From Bacteroides muris (ex Afrizal et al. 2022) (lineage in GTDB: Bacteria; Bacteroidota; Bacteroidia; Bacteroidales; Bacteroidaceae): a DNA stretch of 64,000 nt. How positions within the stretch are numbered: position 1 is the first letter of the stretch; each line of letters starts with the position of its first letter. Shown one piece after another: positions 34,158 to 42,723 of this stretch. Location of the stretch: NCBI RefSeq assembly GCF_004793475.1, contig NZ_SRYZ01000012.1, positions 1 through 64,000 of the forward strand, read 5' to 3'. Under the pieces are notes generated by a model. That model worked only from the letters and a program-made list of their open reading frames with translations, did not search any database and was not told the DNA's origin. The translations under genes were made by a program, and so were the position numbers.

Positions 34158-36053
34158 ATGAAGGAACAAGATTCAAATAGTCCTATTATTCACCTCCAGC
34201 AGCAACAACTTTTGCTGCGCATGGAATACGAATACGAAAAAGAGGAATTCAAACGCCAAACCGAAAACATGGGGATTGCCCGGAAAGTGAGACGGGGACT
34301 TTGCTGGTATCCTGCCACTCCGGGACGAAGTTACTATAATTCACTGAATCAATTAGTAATAGAAATTACACACACAGAAAATACAGATATAGAACATAAT
34401 TTTGAGTTCGGCCGTCCCATATGTTTTTTCCGCCAGTCTGCCGATGAGAAAATAACCTATATGAACTTCACCGCTACCGTAAGCTATGCCGACGAGACAC
34501 GGATGGTAGCGATAATGCCCGGAGCCGGTGCCGTTATGGAAGTGCAGGAAGCAGACCACCTCGGCGTGCAACTTTATTTCGACGAAACATCCTATCGGAC
34601 CATGTTCGAAGCCTTGGAAGATACGTTACGCTCCAAAGGCAGCCGCCTGGCCCAATTGCGGGACATATTGCTGGGAACCTCGAAAGCCGGTTTCCGAGAG
34701 CTCTATCCCGTACGGTTTCCCTGGCTGAACTCCACGCAGGAGACAGCTGTAAACAAAGTGCTGTGTGCCCGCGACGTGGCCATTGTGCACGGCCCTCCGG
34801 GAACCGGAAAAACTACCACCCTAGTAGAAGCCATCTACGAGACCCTGCACCGTGAACCGCAGGTACTGGTATGTGCCCAAAGCAATACTGCCGTCGACTG
34901 GATTTCGGAAAAACTGGTAGACCGCGGCGTCAATGTCCTGCGTATCGGCAATCCGACCCGTGTCAACGACAAGATGCTTTCCTTTACCTACGAGCGTCGT
35001 TTCGAGAATCATCCGCTTTATCCGGAACTGTGGAGCATCCGGAAAAACCTACGTGAACTGGGCAGCCGTGCCCGCCGCGGCAGTTATGACGAACGCGAAG
35101 GCGTGCGCAGTCGTATGAGCCGCTTGCGCGACCGCGCCACCACATTGGAAATACAAATCAACGCAGAACTTTTTGACAATGCACATGTCATTGCCTCCAC
35201 ACTGGTAAGCAGCAACCACCGATTGCTAGGCGGACGCCGTTTCGGTACTCTTTTCATTGATGAAGCGGCCCAGGCCTTAGAGGCCGCCTGCTGGATAGCT
35301 ATCCGAAAGGTAGACCGCGTGGTGTTGGCGGGTGACCACTGCCAACTTCCGCCTACCATAAAATGCTACGAAGCCGCCCGTGGAGGTCTGGAACGGACAT
35401 TGATGGAGAAAGTGGTGTCCAACAAGCCTGCCGTTGTCTCTTTGCTGAAAATGCAATACCGCATGCACGAGGAGATTATGAAATTTCCTTCCCAATGGTT
35501 TTACAATGGCGAATTGGAAGCCGCTCCCGAAGTGCGTTACCGGGGCATCCTGGACTGGGATACGCCTATCCATTGGATTGACACCTCCGAAATGGATTTC
35601 AAAGAAGAATTCGTGGGAGAGACTTTCGGGCGCATCAATAAGGCAGAAGCAGACCTGCTCCTGTCAGAATTGAAAATCTACATCAACCGTATCGGTGGCA
35701 GCCGCATCCTGGAAGAAAAAATAGACTTCGGTATCATCTCCCCTTACAAGGCACAAGTGCAATATCTTCGCAACAAGATAAAGACAGACGGTTCACTCAA
35801 ACCTTATCACAGCCTGCTCACCGTGAATACGGTGGACGGCTTTCAGGGACAAGAACGCGATGTTATCTTCGTCAGCCTTGTCCGCGCCAACGAAGAAGGG
35901 CAGATAGGATTCCTGAATGATTTAAGGAGAATGAACGTAGCCATCACCCGGGCACGCATGAAACTGGTGATATTGGGAGAGGTAGAGACACTGAAACATC
36001 ACGGTTTTTACCGGAAACTGTTGGAGTTTATTCAAAACACAGGAAATCAATGA
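34158..36053 (+). CDS. UPF1/IGHMBP2-like superfamily 1 helicase
   Basis: A 631-residue SF1B-type DNA/RNA helicase with all motifs: Walker A GPPGTGKTTT (about residue 215), Q-rich CAQSNTAVDW (Ia), DEAAQALEA (II), GDHCQLPPT (III), QYRMHEEI (IV), VDGFQGQERDVIFVSLVRAN (V) and NVAITRARMKL (VI). A domain-1B-like insertion lies between Ia and II (ERRFENHPLYPELWS to SRLRDRA). In-frame starts are also possible at 34140 and 34221. Family members unwind nucleic acid 5' to 3'; the cellular role in Bacteroides is unknown. It is monocistronic, with a terminator shared with ilvC. Confidence 0.88.
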   Translation: MKEQDSNSPIIHLQQQQLLLRMEYEYEKEEFKRQTENMGIARKVRRGLCWYPATPGRSYYNSLNQLVIEITHTENTDIEHNFEFGRPICFFRQSADEKITYMNFTATVSYADETRMVAIMPGAGAVMEVQEADHLGVQLYFDETSYRTMFEALEDTLRSKGSRLAQLRDILLGTSKAGFRELYPVRFPWLNSTQETAVNKVLCARDVAIVHGPPGTGKTTTLVEAIYETLHREPQVLVCAQSNTAVDWISEKLVDRGVNVLRIGNPTRVNDKMLSFTYERRFENHPLYPELWSIRKNLRELGSRARRGSYDEREGVRSRMSRLRDRATTLEIQINAELFDNAHVIASTLVSSNHRLLGGRRFGTLFIDEAAQALEAACWIAIRKVDRVVLAGDHCQLPPTIKCYEAARGGLERTLMEKVVSNKPAVVSLLKMQYRMHEEIMKFPSQWFYNGELEAAPEVRYRGILDWDTPIHWIDTSEMDFKEEFVGETFGRINKAEADLLLSELKIYINRIGGSRILEEKIDFGIISPYKAQVQYLRNKIKTDGSLKPYHSLLTVNTVDGFQGQERDVIFVSLVRANEEGQIGFLNDLRRMNVAITRARMKLVILGEVETLKHHGFYRKLLEFIQNTGNQ

Positions 36054-36057
36054 TAAA

Positions 36058-36100
36058 GAAATCCCCCTCCGGTATGAAACAACACCGAAGAGGGGATTTC
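36058..36100. terminator. bidirectional terminator between helicase and ilvC
   Basis: GAAATCCCC (36058-36066) pairs with GGGGATTTC (36092-36100), with additional CCGGT/ACCG pairing inside. It separates convergent genes. Confidence 0.75.
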
Positions 36101-36119
36101 ACCTATTATATAAAGCTGA

Positions 36120-37163
36120 TTAATTGTTTTCCGGACGAAGTTTACGAACCGTAACAGCAGTCTGCCACATTTCGCTTTCACGCAAGGCTTTCAATTCTGC
36201 ATTCAGCTTCTCACGATAATCCGGCTTGGAGTTGCTGTCGATAGAAATCTGAGCTTCGTTGCCCGACTTCACGCTTGCATACAATTTCTGTACAACCGGC
36301 TTGACGGCATCGTGGAACGGAGTCATCCAATCCAGCGCACCACGCTGTGCCGTAGTAGAACAGTTGGCATACATCCAGTCCATACCATTCTTGGCAAACA
36401 ATGGCATCAAAGATTGAGTCAACTCTTCCACAGTTTCATTGAATGCTTCAGAAGGAGTATGACCGTTTTCGCGCAATACTTCATACTGGGCCAACAGTAA
36501 TCCCTGAATAGCCCCCATCAAAGAACCGCGTTCACCGGTCAGGTCGGAAGTGGCCTCGCGGATGAAAGTTGTCTCGAACAAATATCCCGAGCCGATACCG
36601 ATACCCAGTGCAATCGTCTTGTCAAAAGCCTGGCCCGTAGCATCCTGATAGACGGCATATGATGAGTTCAAGCCACGCCCCTCAAGGAACATGGTACGGA
36701 GTGAAGTACCGGAACCTTTGGGAGCAACCATAATAACATCAATATCTTTAGGAGGAACCACACCAGTGCGGTCGTTCCAGGTAATAGCAAAACCATGAGA
36801 GAAGTAAAGAGCCTTTCCGGGAGTCAAGTAAGGTTTGATAATCGGCCATACAGACATTACAGCTGCATCAGACAACAGACACATGACGATAGTACCCTTC
36901 TGGCAAGCCTCTTCGATGCCAAACAAAGTCTCACCCGGCACCCATCCGTCAGCCACAGCCTTTTCGTATGTCTTGCCCGGACGTTGTCCTACAATCACAT
37001 TGAAACCATTATCACGCAAGTTGCAAGCCTGACCCGGACCTTGTACGCCATAACCGATTACTGCAATTGTTTCATCTTTCAAAATCTCACGTGCTTTTTC
37101 CAAAGGAAATTCTTCGCGGGTCATTACATTCTCAATAACACCGCCAAAATTCAATTGTGCCAT
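36120..37163 (-). CDS. ilvC: ketol-acid reductoisomerase
   Basis: A 347-residue enzyme of valine/isoleucine synthesis that isomerises and reduces acetolactate with NAD(P)H and Mg. The Rossmann motif is GYGVQGPGQACNL with QRPGKTYEKA marking the cofactor-preference loop; FSHGFAITW and the C-terminal knotted domain (about residues 190-330, including LTGERGSLMGAIQGL) carry the Mg-binding acidic residues. It is the last gene of the ilvD-ilvB-ilvN-thioesterase-ilvC operon, 50 bp after the thioesterase. Confidence 0.94.
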   Translation of the reverse strand: MAQLNFGGVIENVMTREEFPLEKAREILKDETIAVIGYGVQGPGQACNLRDNGFNVIVGQRPGKTYEKAVADGWVPGETLFGIEEACQKGTIVMCLLSDAAVMSVWPIIKPYLTPGKALYFSHGFAITWNDRTGVVPPKDIDVIMVAPKGSGTSLRTMFLEGRGLNSSYAVYQDATGQAFDKTIALGIGIGSGYLFETTFIREATSDLTGERGSLMGAIQGLLLAQYEVLRENGHTPSEAFNETVEELTQSLMPLFAKNGMDWMYANCSTTAQRGALDWMTPFHDAVKPVVQKLYASVKSGNEAQISIDSNSKPDYREKLNAELKALRESEMWQTAVTVRKLRPENN

Positions 37164-37213
37164 TTTTTGTTTTAATTTTTATTTGTGGCTTACGCCAACG
37201 TTGATAAACTTAT

Positions 37214-37966
37214 TTATTTCTCTGTAAATATCACTTTAGAACGACAGACCACTTCGCTGCCATTCTTTTTCACCTCCACATCATAAACACCCTCACCGGC
37301 ATCATCCATAAACAAAGTCAACTCATCTCCGTAATAGCTTTCGGCTACATATGCCATCTCAAAACGACGAATGCGCCTCTCCCTATACATCTCTATCGGA
37401 AACAAATCAAGGATGTGCTCGATGTAACGGATGCTGTTCACATGCCCGTTAATGTCAATATCACTGTATTTGGCCACCAAAGCAGCAGCCGGTTCTTTTG
37501 AGGCCACCTTTATCCGCGAAGGTTTTTCAATCGGGCAAGGCTCATTGCAAACATAATCTACAATGCTGCCACTATGAAGAGTCAACAAATCCGCCGGCTT
37601 ACGGGTATTCATGCTAATCATCGCCCAAACGGAACGTGCGTATCCAATCTTCTTGCCCTCCTTATCAAGGATAGCGAAATTACGGTCTGTAAAAAGACGA
37701 TAGACATTCTCCACCCAAGTCTGAATGGAAAAATCTTCGTATTGATAAGGCATTTCATCCAGTTCGACCGCCAAGCGTGACAATACCCAAGTGTAATTGT
37801 CCTCGTTTAGAGTCGCGATGCCAAAACCACGGTCGCTGGCATGGAAACCCGCACAATTCAACAAATGGTTGCCCAATACTCCCATTGTCAGCCGTCCGGT
37901 AAAGTCGACATGAAACGGTTCGGCAACAAACTTGTAGGTACCTATCTTATTGTTCTCGCTCATCAT
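37214..37966 (-). CDS. acyl-ACP thioesterase family protein
   Basis: A 250-residue protein with two hot-dog domains typical of acyl-ACP thioesterases (about residues 10-140 and 155-250). DINGHVNSIRYIEHILD, with the Asn/His of the second domain's active-site region, is clearly seen, as is SRLAVELDEMPYQYEDFSIQTWV. It would release fatty acid from ACP. It is embedded in the ilv operon, its ATG overlapping the ilvN stop. That position suggests a link between branched-chain amino-acid metabolism and branched-chain fatty acids; that is inference. An alternative start is the next codon (37963). Confidence 0.85.
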   Translation of the reverse strand: MMSENNKIGTYKFVAEPFHVDFTGRLTMGVLGNHLLNCAGFHASDRGFGIATLNEDNYTWVLSRLAVELDEMPYQYEDFSIQTWVENVYRLFTDRNFAILDKEGKKIGYARSVWAMISMNTRKPADLLTLHSGSIVDYVCNEPCPIEKPSRIKVASKEPAAALVAKYSDIDINGHVNSIRYIEHILDLFPIEMYRERRIRRFEMAYVAESYYGDELTLFMDDAGEGVYDVEVKKNGSEVVCRSKVIFTEK

Positions 37967-38523
37967 GATTCTTGGTGTTTACTTTGACGATATTTTGCTT
38001 CACGGTCCGCCAGATATTCATTGACACGCTCAAAGCAGCTGGTCGTAATGGCTACGCGACCCGAACGGACGAACTGAAGTACGCAATCCAACCGGCGCAA
38101 CTCCTCATAAAGGTTGGTTATTTCCTCACTCATGCCATTCTTCTCTACAATAGCAAATACAGCATTCACCTCCACGATACGGGCATTGTACTTACGAATT
38201 ACTTTGGACACCTCCGGTTTTTCTTCCAGCGTAGGGGTCGTTATCTTATAGAGGGCAATCTCGTGCTGATAGATTTCGTCATCCGTGAAATAATGAGCTT
38301 GCAACACATCTATTTTCTTGGTAATCTGCTTGGTCACCTTTTCAATGGTATCCTTGTCCGTCCAAGCAGTAATGGTATATTTATGCACCCCCTTGATGGA
38401 GGAGGCCGATACATTCAGACTCTCGATGTTTATCTGCCGACGAGTAAACACAGCCGTCACCTGATTCAGCAAACCGGCAAAGTTTTCCGAATGAACAATA
38501 ATTGTATATAGTTTTTTATCCAT
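37963..38523 (-). CDS. ilvN: acetolactate synthase small subunit
   Basis: A 186-residue regulatory subunit of acetohydroxyacid synthase. An N-terminal ACT domain (KLYTIIVHSENFAGLLNQVTAVFTRR split by family pattern, about residues 3-75) mediates valine feedback; the C-terminal part (about 80-165) supports catalytic subunit activation. An ORF reads upstream to 38634, but those residues are Gly/Asp-rich and overlap ilvB, so the ATG at 38523 is chosen. It lies 32 bp after ilvB. Confidence 0.9.
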   Translation of the reverse strand: MDKKLYTIIVHSENFAGLLNQVTAVFTRRQINIESLNVSASSIKGVHKYTITAWTDKDTIEKVTKQITKKIDVLQAHYFTDDEIYQHEIALYKITTPTLEEKPEVSKVIRKYNARIVEVNAVFAIVEKNGMSEEITNLYEELRRLDCVLQFVRSGRVAITTSCFERVNEYLADREAKYRQSKHQES

Positions 38524-38555
38524 AGATAGAGTAAATTCTTTAATTCCGCATGACT

Positions 38556-40250
38556 TCAGCATTCCAGCAACATCTGATTGACCGCCCCCCCCGGAGGCGT
38601 CATCGGCATCACATTCCCCTCTTCCTCCACACAAGCTTCGAGCAGAAACGGTCCGTCGGTTGCTATCATCTCGTCTATCGCCTTGGCCAGCTCCTCACGG
38701 GTCATTACCCTGCGTGCAGGAATATCGTACGCCGAAGCAATCTTCATATAATCCGGATTCATCATCGGAGTAAACGAATAACGACGATTGAAGAACATCG
38801 CCTGCCATTGACGAACATTGCCCAAGAAGTTATTGTTCAACAGAATCATCTTTACCGGAGCCTTTTGTTCCATGATGGTGCCCATTTCCTGCAGGTTCAT
38901 CTGCAAGCCGCCGTCTCCCATGAATACGCATACCGTGCGGTCCGGACATCCAAAAGTGGCACCGATAGCAGCCGGAAGGCCGAAACCCATAGTACCCAGA
39001 CCACCGGAAGTTACAATGCTACGATTCTTGCTGTATTTGAAATAGCGGGCAGACATCATCTGATTCTGACCGACATCGGTCACCAATACCGCCTCGTTAT
39101 GGGTAGCCTCACTCACGGCACGCACCACCTCGCCCATGCTCAGTGCTTTTCCTACCGGATGTAACTCCGGACGGATTACTTTTTCCTCTTCCACTTCCTC
39201 GTATTGCCGGAAGCTGTCAATCCATTCCTGATGGTTGGCAGGTTTCAGCAATTGGGTAACGGCAGCCAGTGTTTCTTTGCAATCGCCCAGGACAGCAACA
39301 TCGGTCTTTACATTCTTATCTATTTCGGCAGGGTCAATATCGAAATGGATAATCTTCGCCTGCTTGGCATATGTTTCCAATTTACCCGTCACGCGGTCAT
39401 CAAAGCGCATGCCTACGGCGATAAGGACATCACATTTATTGGTATTGATATTGGGCCCCAGGTTACCGTGCATACCGAGCATTCCTTTGTTCAAAGGATG
39501 GTCAGTAGGCAAGGCGGAAAGTCCCAATAAAGTGCATCCTGCAGGCATCCCGGCTTTCTCAATGAAAGCACGGAGCTCTTGCTGGGCTTCTCCCAGCTCC
39601 ACGCCTTGCCCTACCAGCACCAAAGGCCGTTCTGCACCATTTATTAATTCAGCGGCCTGCCGTATGGCCTCCGGCTTCATTTCGGGAACGGGAAGATAGC
39701 TACGGACATAATCCACTTTAGTAGGGGCATATCCAGTTTTCTCCACTTGAGCGTTCTTGGCAAAGTCCAGTACGACCGGTCCCGGACGTCCGCTCTTTGC
39801 CACATAGAAAGCACGTGCCACTGCCCAGGCCACATCTTCTGCACGACGAATCTGGTAACTCCATTTCGTGATAGGCTGAGTAATGCCTACCAAGTCCACT
39901 TCCTGAAACGCATCCGTACCCAGGAAGTTCGTCCCTACCTGGCCGGCAATGACAACGATAGGCGTACTGTCAATCATGGCATCTGCAATGCCCGTGATAG
40001 TATTGGTAGCACCCGGTCCACTGGTAACCAGACAAACGCCAACCTCGCCCGACACACGTGCAAAGCCTTGCGCCGCATGGGTTGCCCCTTGTTCATGGCG
40101 AACCAGGATATGGTTCAATTCCTTCCGGTGGTCGTATAAGGCATCAAATACCGGCATGATGCTCCCTCCCGGATAACCGAAAATGGTCTCTACTCCCTGA
40201 TGCTTCAGAGAGCGCATCAATGCTTCTGCGCCTGTTATTAAGTTTTCCAT
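38556..40250 (-). CDS. ilvB: acetolactate synthase large subunit
   Basis: A 564-residue thiamine-diphosphate enzyme that condenses pyruvate with pyruvate or 2-oxobutyrate. The catalytic Glu lies in VRHEQGATHAAQGFA, FAD/middle-domain segment GMRFDDRVTGKL and the TPP motif GDGGLQMNLQE followed by NNNFLGNVRQWQ are intact. A conserved first block, GYPGGSIMPVFDAL, is also present. It lies 31 bp after ilvD and precedes its small subunit ilvN. Confidence 0.96.
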   Translation of the reverse strand: MENLITGAEALMRSLKHQGVETIFGYPGGSIMPVFDALYDHRKELNHILVRHEQGATHAAQGFARVSGEVGVCLVTSGPGATNTITGIADAMIDSTPIVVIAGQVGTNFLGTDAFQEVDLVGITQPITKWSYQIRRAEDVAWAVARAFYVAKSGRPGPVVLDFAKNAQVEKTGYAPTKVDYVRSYLPVPEMKPEAIRQAAELINGAERPLVLVGQGVELGEAQQELRAFIEKAGMPAGCTLLGLSALPTDHPLNKGMLGMHGNLGPNINTNKCDVLIAVGMRFDDRVTGKLETYAKQAKIIHFDIDPAEIDKNVKTDVAVLGDCKETLAAVTQLLKPANHQEWIDSFRQYEEVEEEKVIRPELHPVGKALSMGEVVRAVSEATHNEAVLVTDVGQNQMMSARYFKYSKNRSIVTSGGLGTMGFGLPAAIGATFGCPDRTVCVFMGDGGLQMNLQEMGTIMEQKAPVKMILLNNNFLGNVRQWQAMFFNRRYSFTPMMNPDYMKIASAYDIPARRVMTREELAKAIDEMIATDGPFLLEACVEEEGNVMPMTPPGGAVNQMLLEC

Positions 40251-40281
40251 CTATGCATTTACGATTTACAAATTACAAGTT

Positions 40282-42081
40282 TCAAATCAGTCTCACAGCA
40301 CCTTTGTCGGCAGAGCTCACCATACAGGCATACGCTTTCAATGCTTTGGAGACTTCACGGTTGCGGGTTACCGGAGCCATAGGACGCGCAGCAAGCTCTT
40401 CATCCGTCAACTTCACATTGATAGAACGGTTCGGTATATCAATCTCGATAATATCCCCATCCTTAATCTTGCCGATATTACCACCGGCAGCCGCTTCGGG
40501 AGAAACATGTCCGATGCTCAGTCCGGAAGTACCGCCACTGAAACGCCCGTCGGTAATCAATGCACATTCCTTACCCAGATGGCGGGATTTGATATAAGAA
40601 GTAGGATAAAGCATCTCCTGCATACCCGGTCCGCCTTTCGGGCCCTCGTGAGTGATGACGACGACGTCTCCACTGACCACCTTTCCACCCAGAATACCGT
40701 CGCAAGCCGCATCTTGTGAGTCGAAAACCTTCGCCGGTCCCGTAAATTTCCAGATACTCTCGTCTACACCGGCAGTTTTGACAACGCAACCGTCCTGAGC
40801 TATATTTCCCTTCAAAACCGCCAGACCGCCATCCTTGCTGTATGCATGTTCCAAATCGCGGATACAACCGGTCGCACGGTCTGTATCGAGTTCCTGATAA
40901 GACGCATGTTGTGAACCAAGTACCAGATTGAACTTTCCGGCTGCCGCACTGGAGTATTTCTTGATTGCTTCTTTACATACATCAGGGCTGGTAATACTAT
41001 ACCGATTGATTGCCTCTGCCAACGTCATCCCATCCACACGGCGTACATTCGTATCTACCAGTCCGCCCTTGGCAAGCTCATCCATGATGGCAATGATGCC
41101 ACCGGCACGGTTAACGTCCTGTACATGATACTTTTGGGTATTGGGGGCCACCTTGCATAAGCAGGGAGTCTTGCGGGAGAGCATGTCAATGTCGTCCATC
41201 TTAAAATCTGTTCCGGCTTCGTGAGCCACAGCCAGCAAATGAAGTACCGTATTAGTAGACCCCCCCATAGCAATATCCAGGGTCATGGCATTCAAAAATG
41301 CCTCGCGGGTAGCAATACTGCGCGGGAGTACGCTCTCATCCCCCTCTTCATAATATCTAAAGGCATTCTCTACAATCAACTTGGCTGCATCCTCAAACAG
41401 TTTCTTGCGATTTTCGTGAGTGGCTACAATCGTGCCGTTACCTGGCAGTGCCAATCCAATCGCTTCATTCAGGCAGTTCATGGAATTAGCGGTAAACATA
41501 CCTGAGCAGCATCCGCAAGTGGGGCAGGCATGTTGCTCAATCTGTGCCACCTCTTTATCGCCCACACTTTCATCAGCAGATTTAATCATGGCATCAATCA
41601 AATCCAAATGTTGTCCGTTCCATTCCCCGGCTTCCATCGGACCGCCTGAAACAAATACAGTCGGCATATTCAGCCTCATAGCCGCCATCAGCATCCCCGG
41701 AGTAATCTTGTCACAGTTACTGATGCAAACCATAGCATCTGCCTTATGGGCATTTACCATATACTCCACACTATCGGCAATAATATCCCTTGAAGGCAGG
41801 GAATAAAGCATACCGTCGTGCCCCATAGCGATACCGTCGTCAATGGCAATCGTATTGAACTCCGCAGCAAAACATCCCAGCTTTTCAATCTCCCCCTTTA
41901 CAAGCTGGCCTATTTCGTGCAGGTGCACATGCCCGGGGACGAATTGTGTAAACGAATTGACTATAGCGATAATGGGCTTACCCATCTGTTCTTTCTTCAT
42001 ACCATTGGCCGTCCACAATGCACGAGCTCCCGCCATGCGGCGACCTTGTGTGCTGAACGAGCTGCGTAACTGATGCTTCAT
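40282..42081 (-). CDS. ilvD: dihydroxy-acid dehydratase
   Basis: A 599-residue Fe-S dehydratase of branched-chain amino-acid synthesis. Cluster Cys residues are in [12 protein letters not shown] and [15 protein letters not shown]; the C-terminal [19 protein letters not shown] is the conserved catalytic block. The ORF continues to 42120 but the extra 13 residues overlap the attenuator terminator, so the ATG at 42081, preceded by AGGAG, is the start. It is first in the ilv operon and directly behind the attenuator at 42101-42251. Confidence 0.96.
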   Translation of the reverse strand: MKHQLRSSFSTQGRRMAGARALWTANGMKKEQMGKPIIAIVNSFTQFVPGHVHLHEIGQLVKGEIEKLGCFAAEFNTIAIDDGIAMGHDGMLYSLPSRDIIADSVEYMVNAHKADAMVCISNCDKITPGMLMAAMRLNMPTVFVSGGPMEAGEWNGQHLDLIDAMIKSADESVGDKEVAQIEQHACPTCGCCSGMFTANSMNCLNEAIGLALPGNGTIVATHENRKKLFEDAAKLIVENAFRYYEEGDESVLPRSIATREAFLNAMTLDIAMGGSTNTVLHLLAVAHEAGTDFKMDDIDMLSRKTPCLCKVAPNTQKYHVQDVNRAGGIIAIMDELAKGGLVDTNVRRVDGMTLAEAINRYSITSPDVCKEAIKKYSSAAAGKFNLVLGSQHASYQELDTDRATGCIRDLEHAYSKDGGLAVLKGNIAQDGCVVKTAGVDESIWKFTGPAKVFDSQDAACDGILGGKVVSGDVVVITHEGPKGGPGMQEMLYPTSYIKSRHLGKECALITDGRFSGGTSGLSIGHVSPEAAAGGNIGKIKDGDIIEIDIPNRSINVKLTDEELAARPMAPVTRNREVSKALKAYACMVSSADKGAVRLI

Positions 42082-42100
42082 CTTCAAATCTCCTTTTAAT

Positions 42101-42133
42101 GAAAAAGCCTCTCCCACCATAGTGAGAAAGGCT
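42101..42133 (-). terminator. attenuator terminator upstream of ilvD
   Basis: On the minus strand AGCCTTTCTC (42133-42124) pairs with GGGAGAGGCT (42115-42106), with two G-U pairs and an 8-base loop, followed by a T-run ending TTTTTC. Its 5' arm can instead pair with 42171-42180. Confidence 0.85.
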
Positions 42134-42180
42134 TAATAAATTATCTTCTAACGTACAAATACATACATAACCTTTCTCAC
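42122..42180 (-). promoter_or_regulatory. antiterminator of the ilv attenuator
   Basis: Minus-strand GTGAGAAAGG (42180-42171), which contains the leader peptide stop codon, is exactly complementary to CCTTTCTCAC (42131-42122) in the 5' arm of the terminator. A ribosome stalled upstream leaves this segment free to pair and block the terminator; one at the stop codon covers it. Confidence 0.82.
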
Positions 42181-42251
42181 GCTCTTGATGCCACCACCAC
42201 GACGCGAATAATATGCAGGACTGCCAGGTTAATAGATGTATGCAAATTCAT
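42177..42251 (-). CDS. ilv operon leader peptide
   Basis: A 24-codon ORF whose residues are 11 of 24 Ile, Leu or Val, including the runs INLAVLHIIR and VVVV (codons GTC GTG GTG GTG). The regulatory amino acids match the products of the downstream ilvDBN/C operon. It sits between a consensus promoter (42286-42316) and a terminator, and its stop codon lies inside the antiterminator arm. This is the classic layout for transcription attenuation by ribosome stalling. It is too short for ordinary gene callers. Confidence 0.85.
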   Translation of the reverse strand: MNLHTSINLAVLHIIRVVVVASRA

Positions 42252-42285
42252 AACTTAATTCTTCTTTTTTGATTCAAACGTGCTG

Positions 42286-42316
42286 CAAAGGTAAGGGCTT
42301 TTTTATAATATCCAAA
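42286..42316 (-). promoter_or_regulatory. promoter of the ilv operon
   Basis: Minus-strand TTTG (42313-42316), a 19-bp spacer and TACCTTTG (42286-42293), an ideal Bacteroides promoter. The leader peptide starts 34 bp downstream of the -7 box. Confidence 0.8.
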
Positions 42317-42412
42317 CAAATTAAAGAAAAAAATGAGATAAACATAAACAATCGTAAGGAAAATAGCCTTCAATCGTAAATATCGAAACCAAACATATAC
42401 ATAATACAACAA

Positions 42413-42470
42413 AGCCAAGGAGAACTTATCAACCTATTACCTCACGGCATCGACTGACAACTCCTTGGCT
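42413..42470. terminator. possible terminator or structured element downstream of GH2
   Basis: AGCCAAGGAG (42413-42422) pairs with CTCCTTGGCT (42461-42470) around a 38-base loop. On the minus strand TTTGTTG follows. It could end transcripts from the PUL. Confidence 0.45.
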
Positions 42471-42525
42471 TATTTACTTGCTACAAAATTAAACTTTATA
42501 TATTAATCGGGTTAGAAAGAATTGA

Positions 42526-42660
42526 TTATTCAGCCCATTCTTTGGCTCCTTGCTCCCTCAGTTTGGCGGTGAAAGCTGCAGTCTTTTCTTCTGCCGCCTT
42601 CTCATCTTCAGGAATTGTATAAACAACATGTCCATAGAAAACATTCCCAGTTCGGCAAGG
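42526..42660 (-). pseudogene. gene remnant (C-terminal fragment, no start)
   Basis: The minus strand has a 44-codon open stretch ending TAA at 42526-42528 that encodes NVFYGHVVYTIPEDEKAAEE and ends KLREQGAKEWAE. It looks like a real protein C-terminus (Lys/Glu-rich helix), but it is closed upstream by an in-frame TAG at 42661 and has no start codon. It is probably what is left of a small conserved gene, not recognised, between the ilv operon and the PUL. Confidence 0.5.
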
Positions 42661-42723
42661 CTACACCGTTCAGCCAAATCATACAAATAAAAAATAATTC
42701 ATCATACAATTTCATTCAAAGAC

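Noticed and set aside
38524..38634. N-terminal extension of ilvN
   Set aside because: Gly/Asp-rich residues overlapping ilvB; the ACT domain begins at the ATG at 38523.
42413..42470. T-box or riboswitch upstream of the ilv genes
   Set aside because: It lies upstream of the ilv promoter (42286-42316), so it is not in the ilv leader; more likely a PUL-side terminator.
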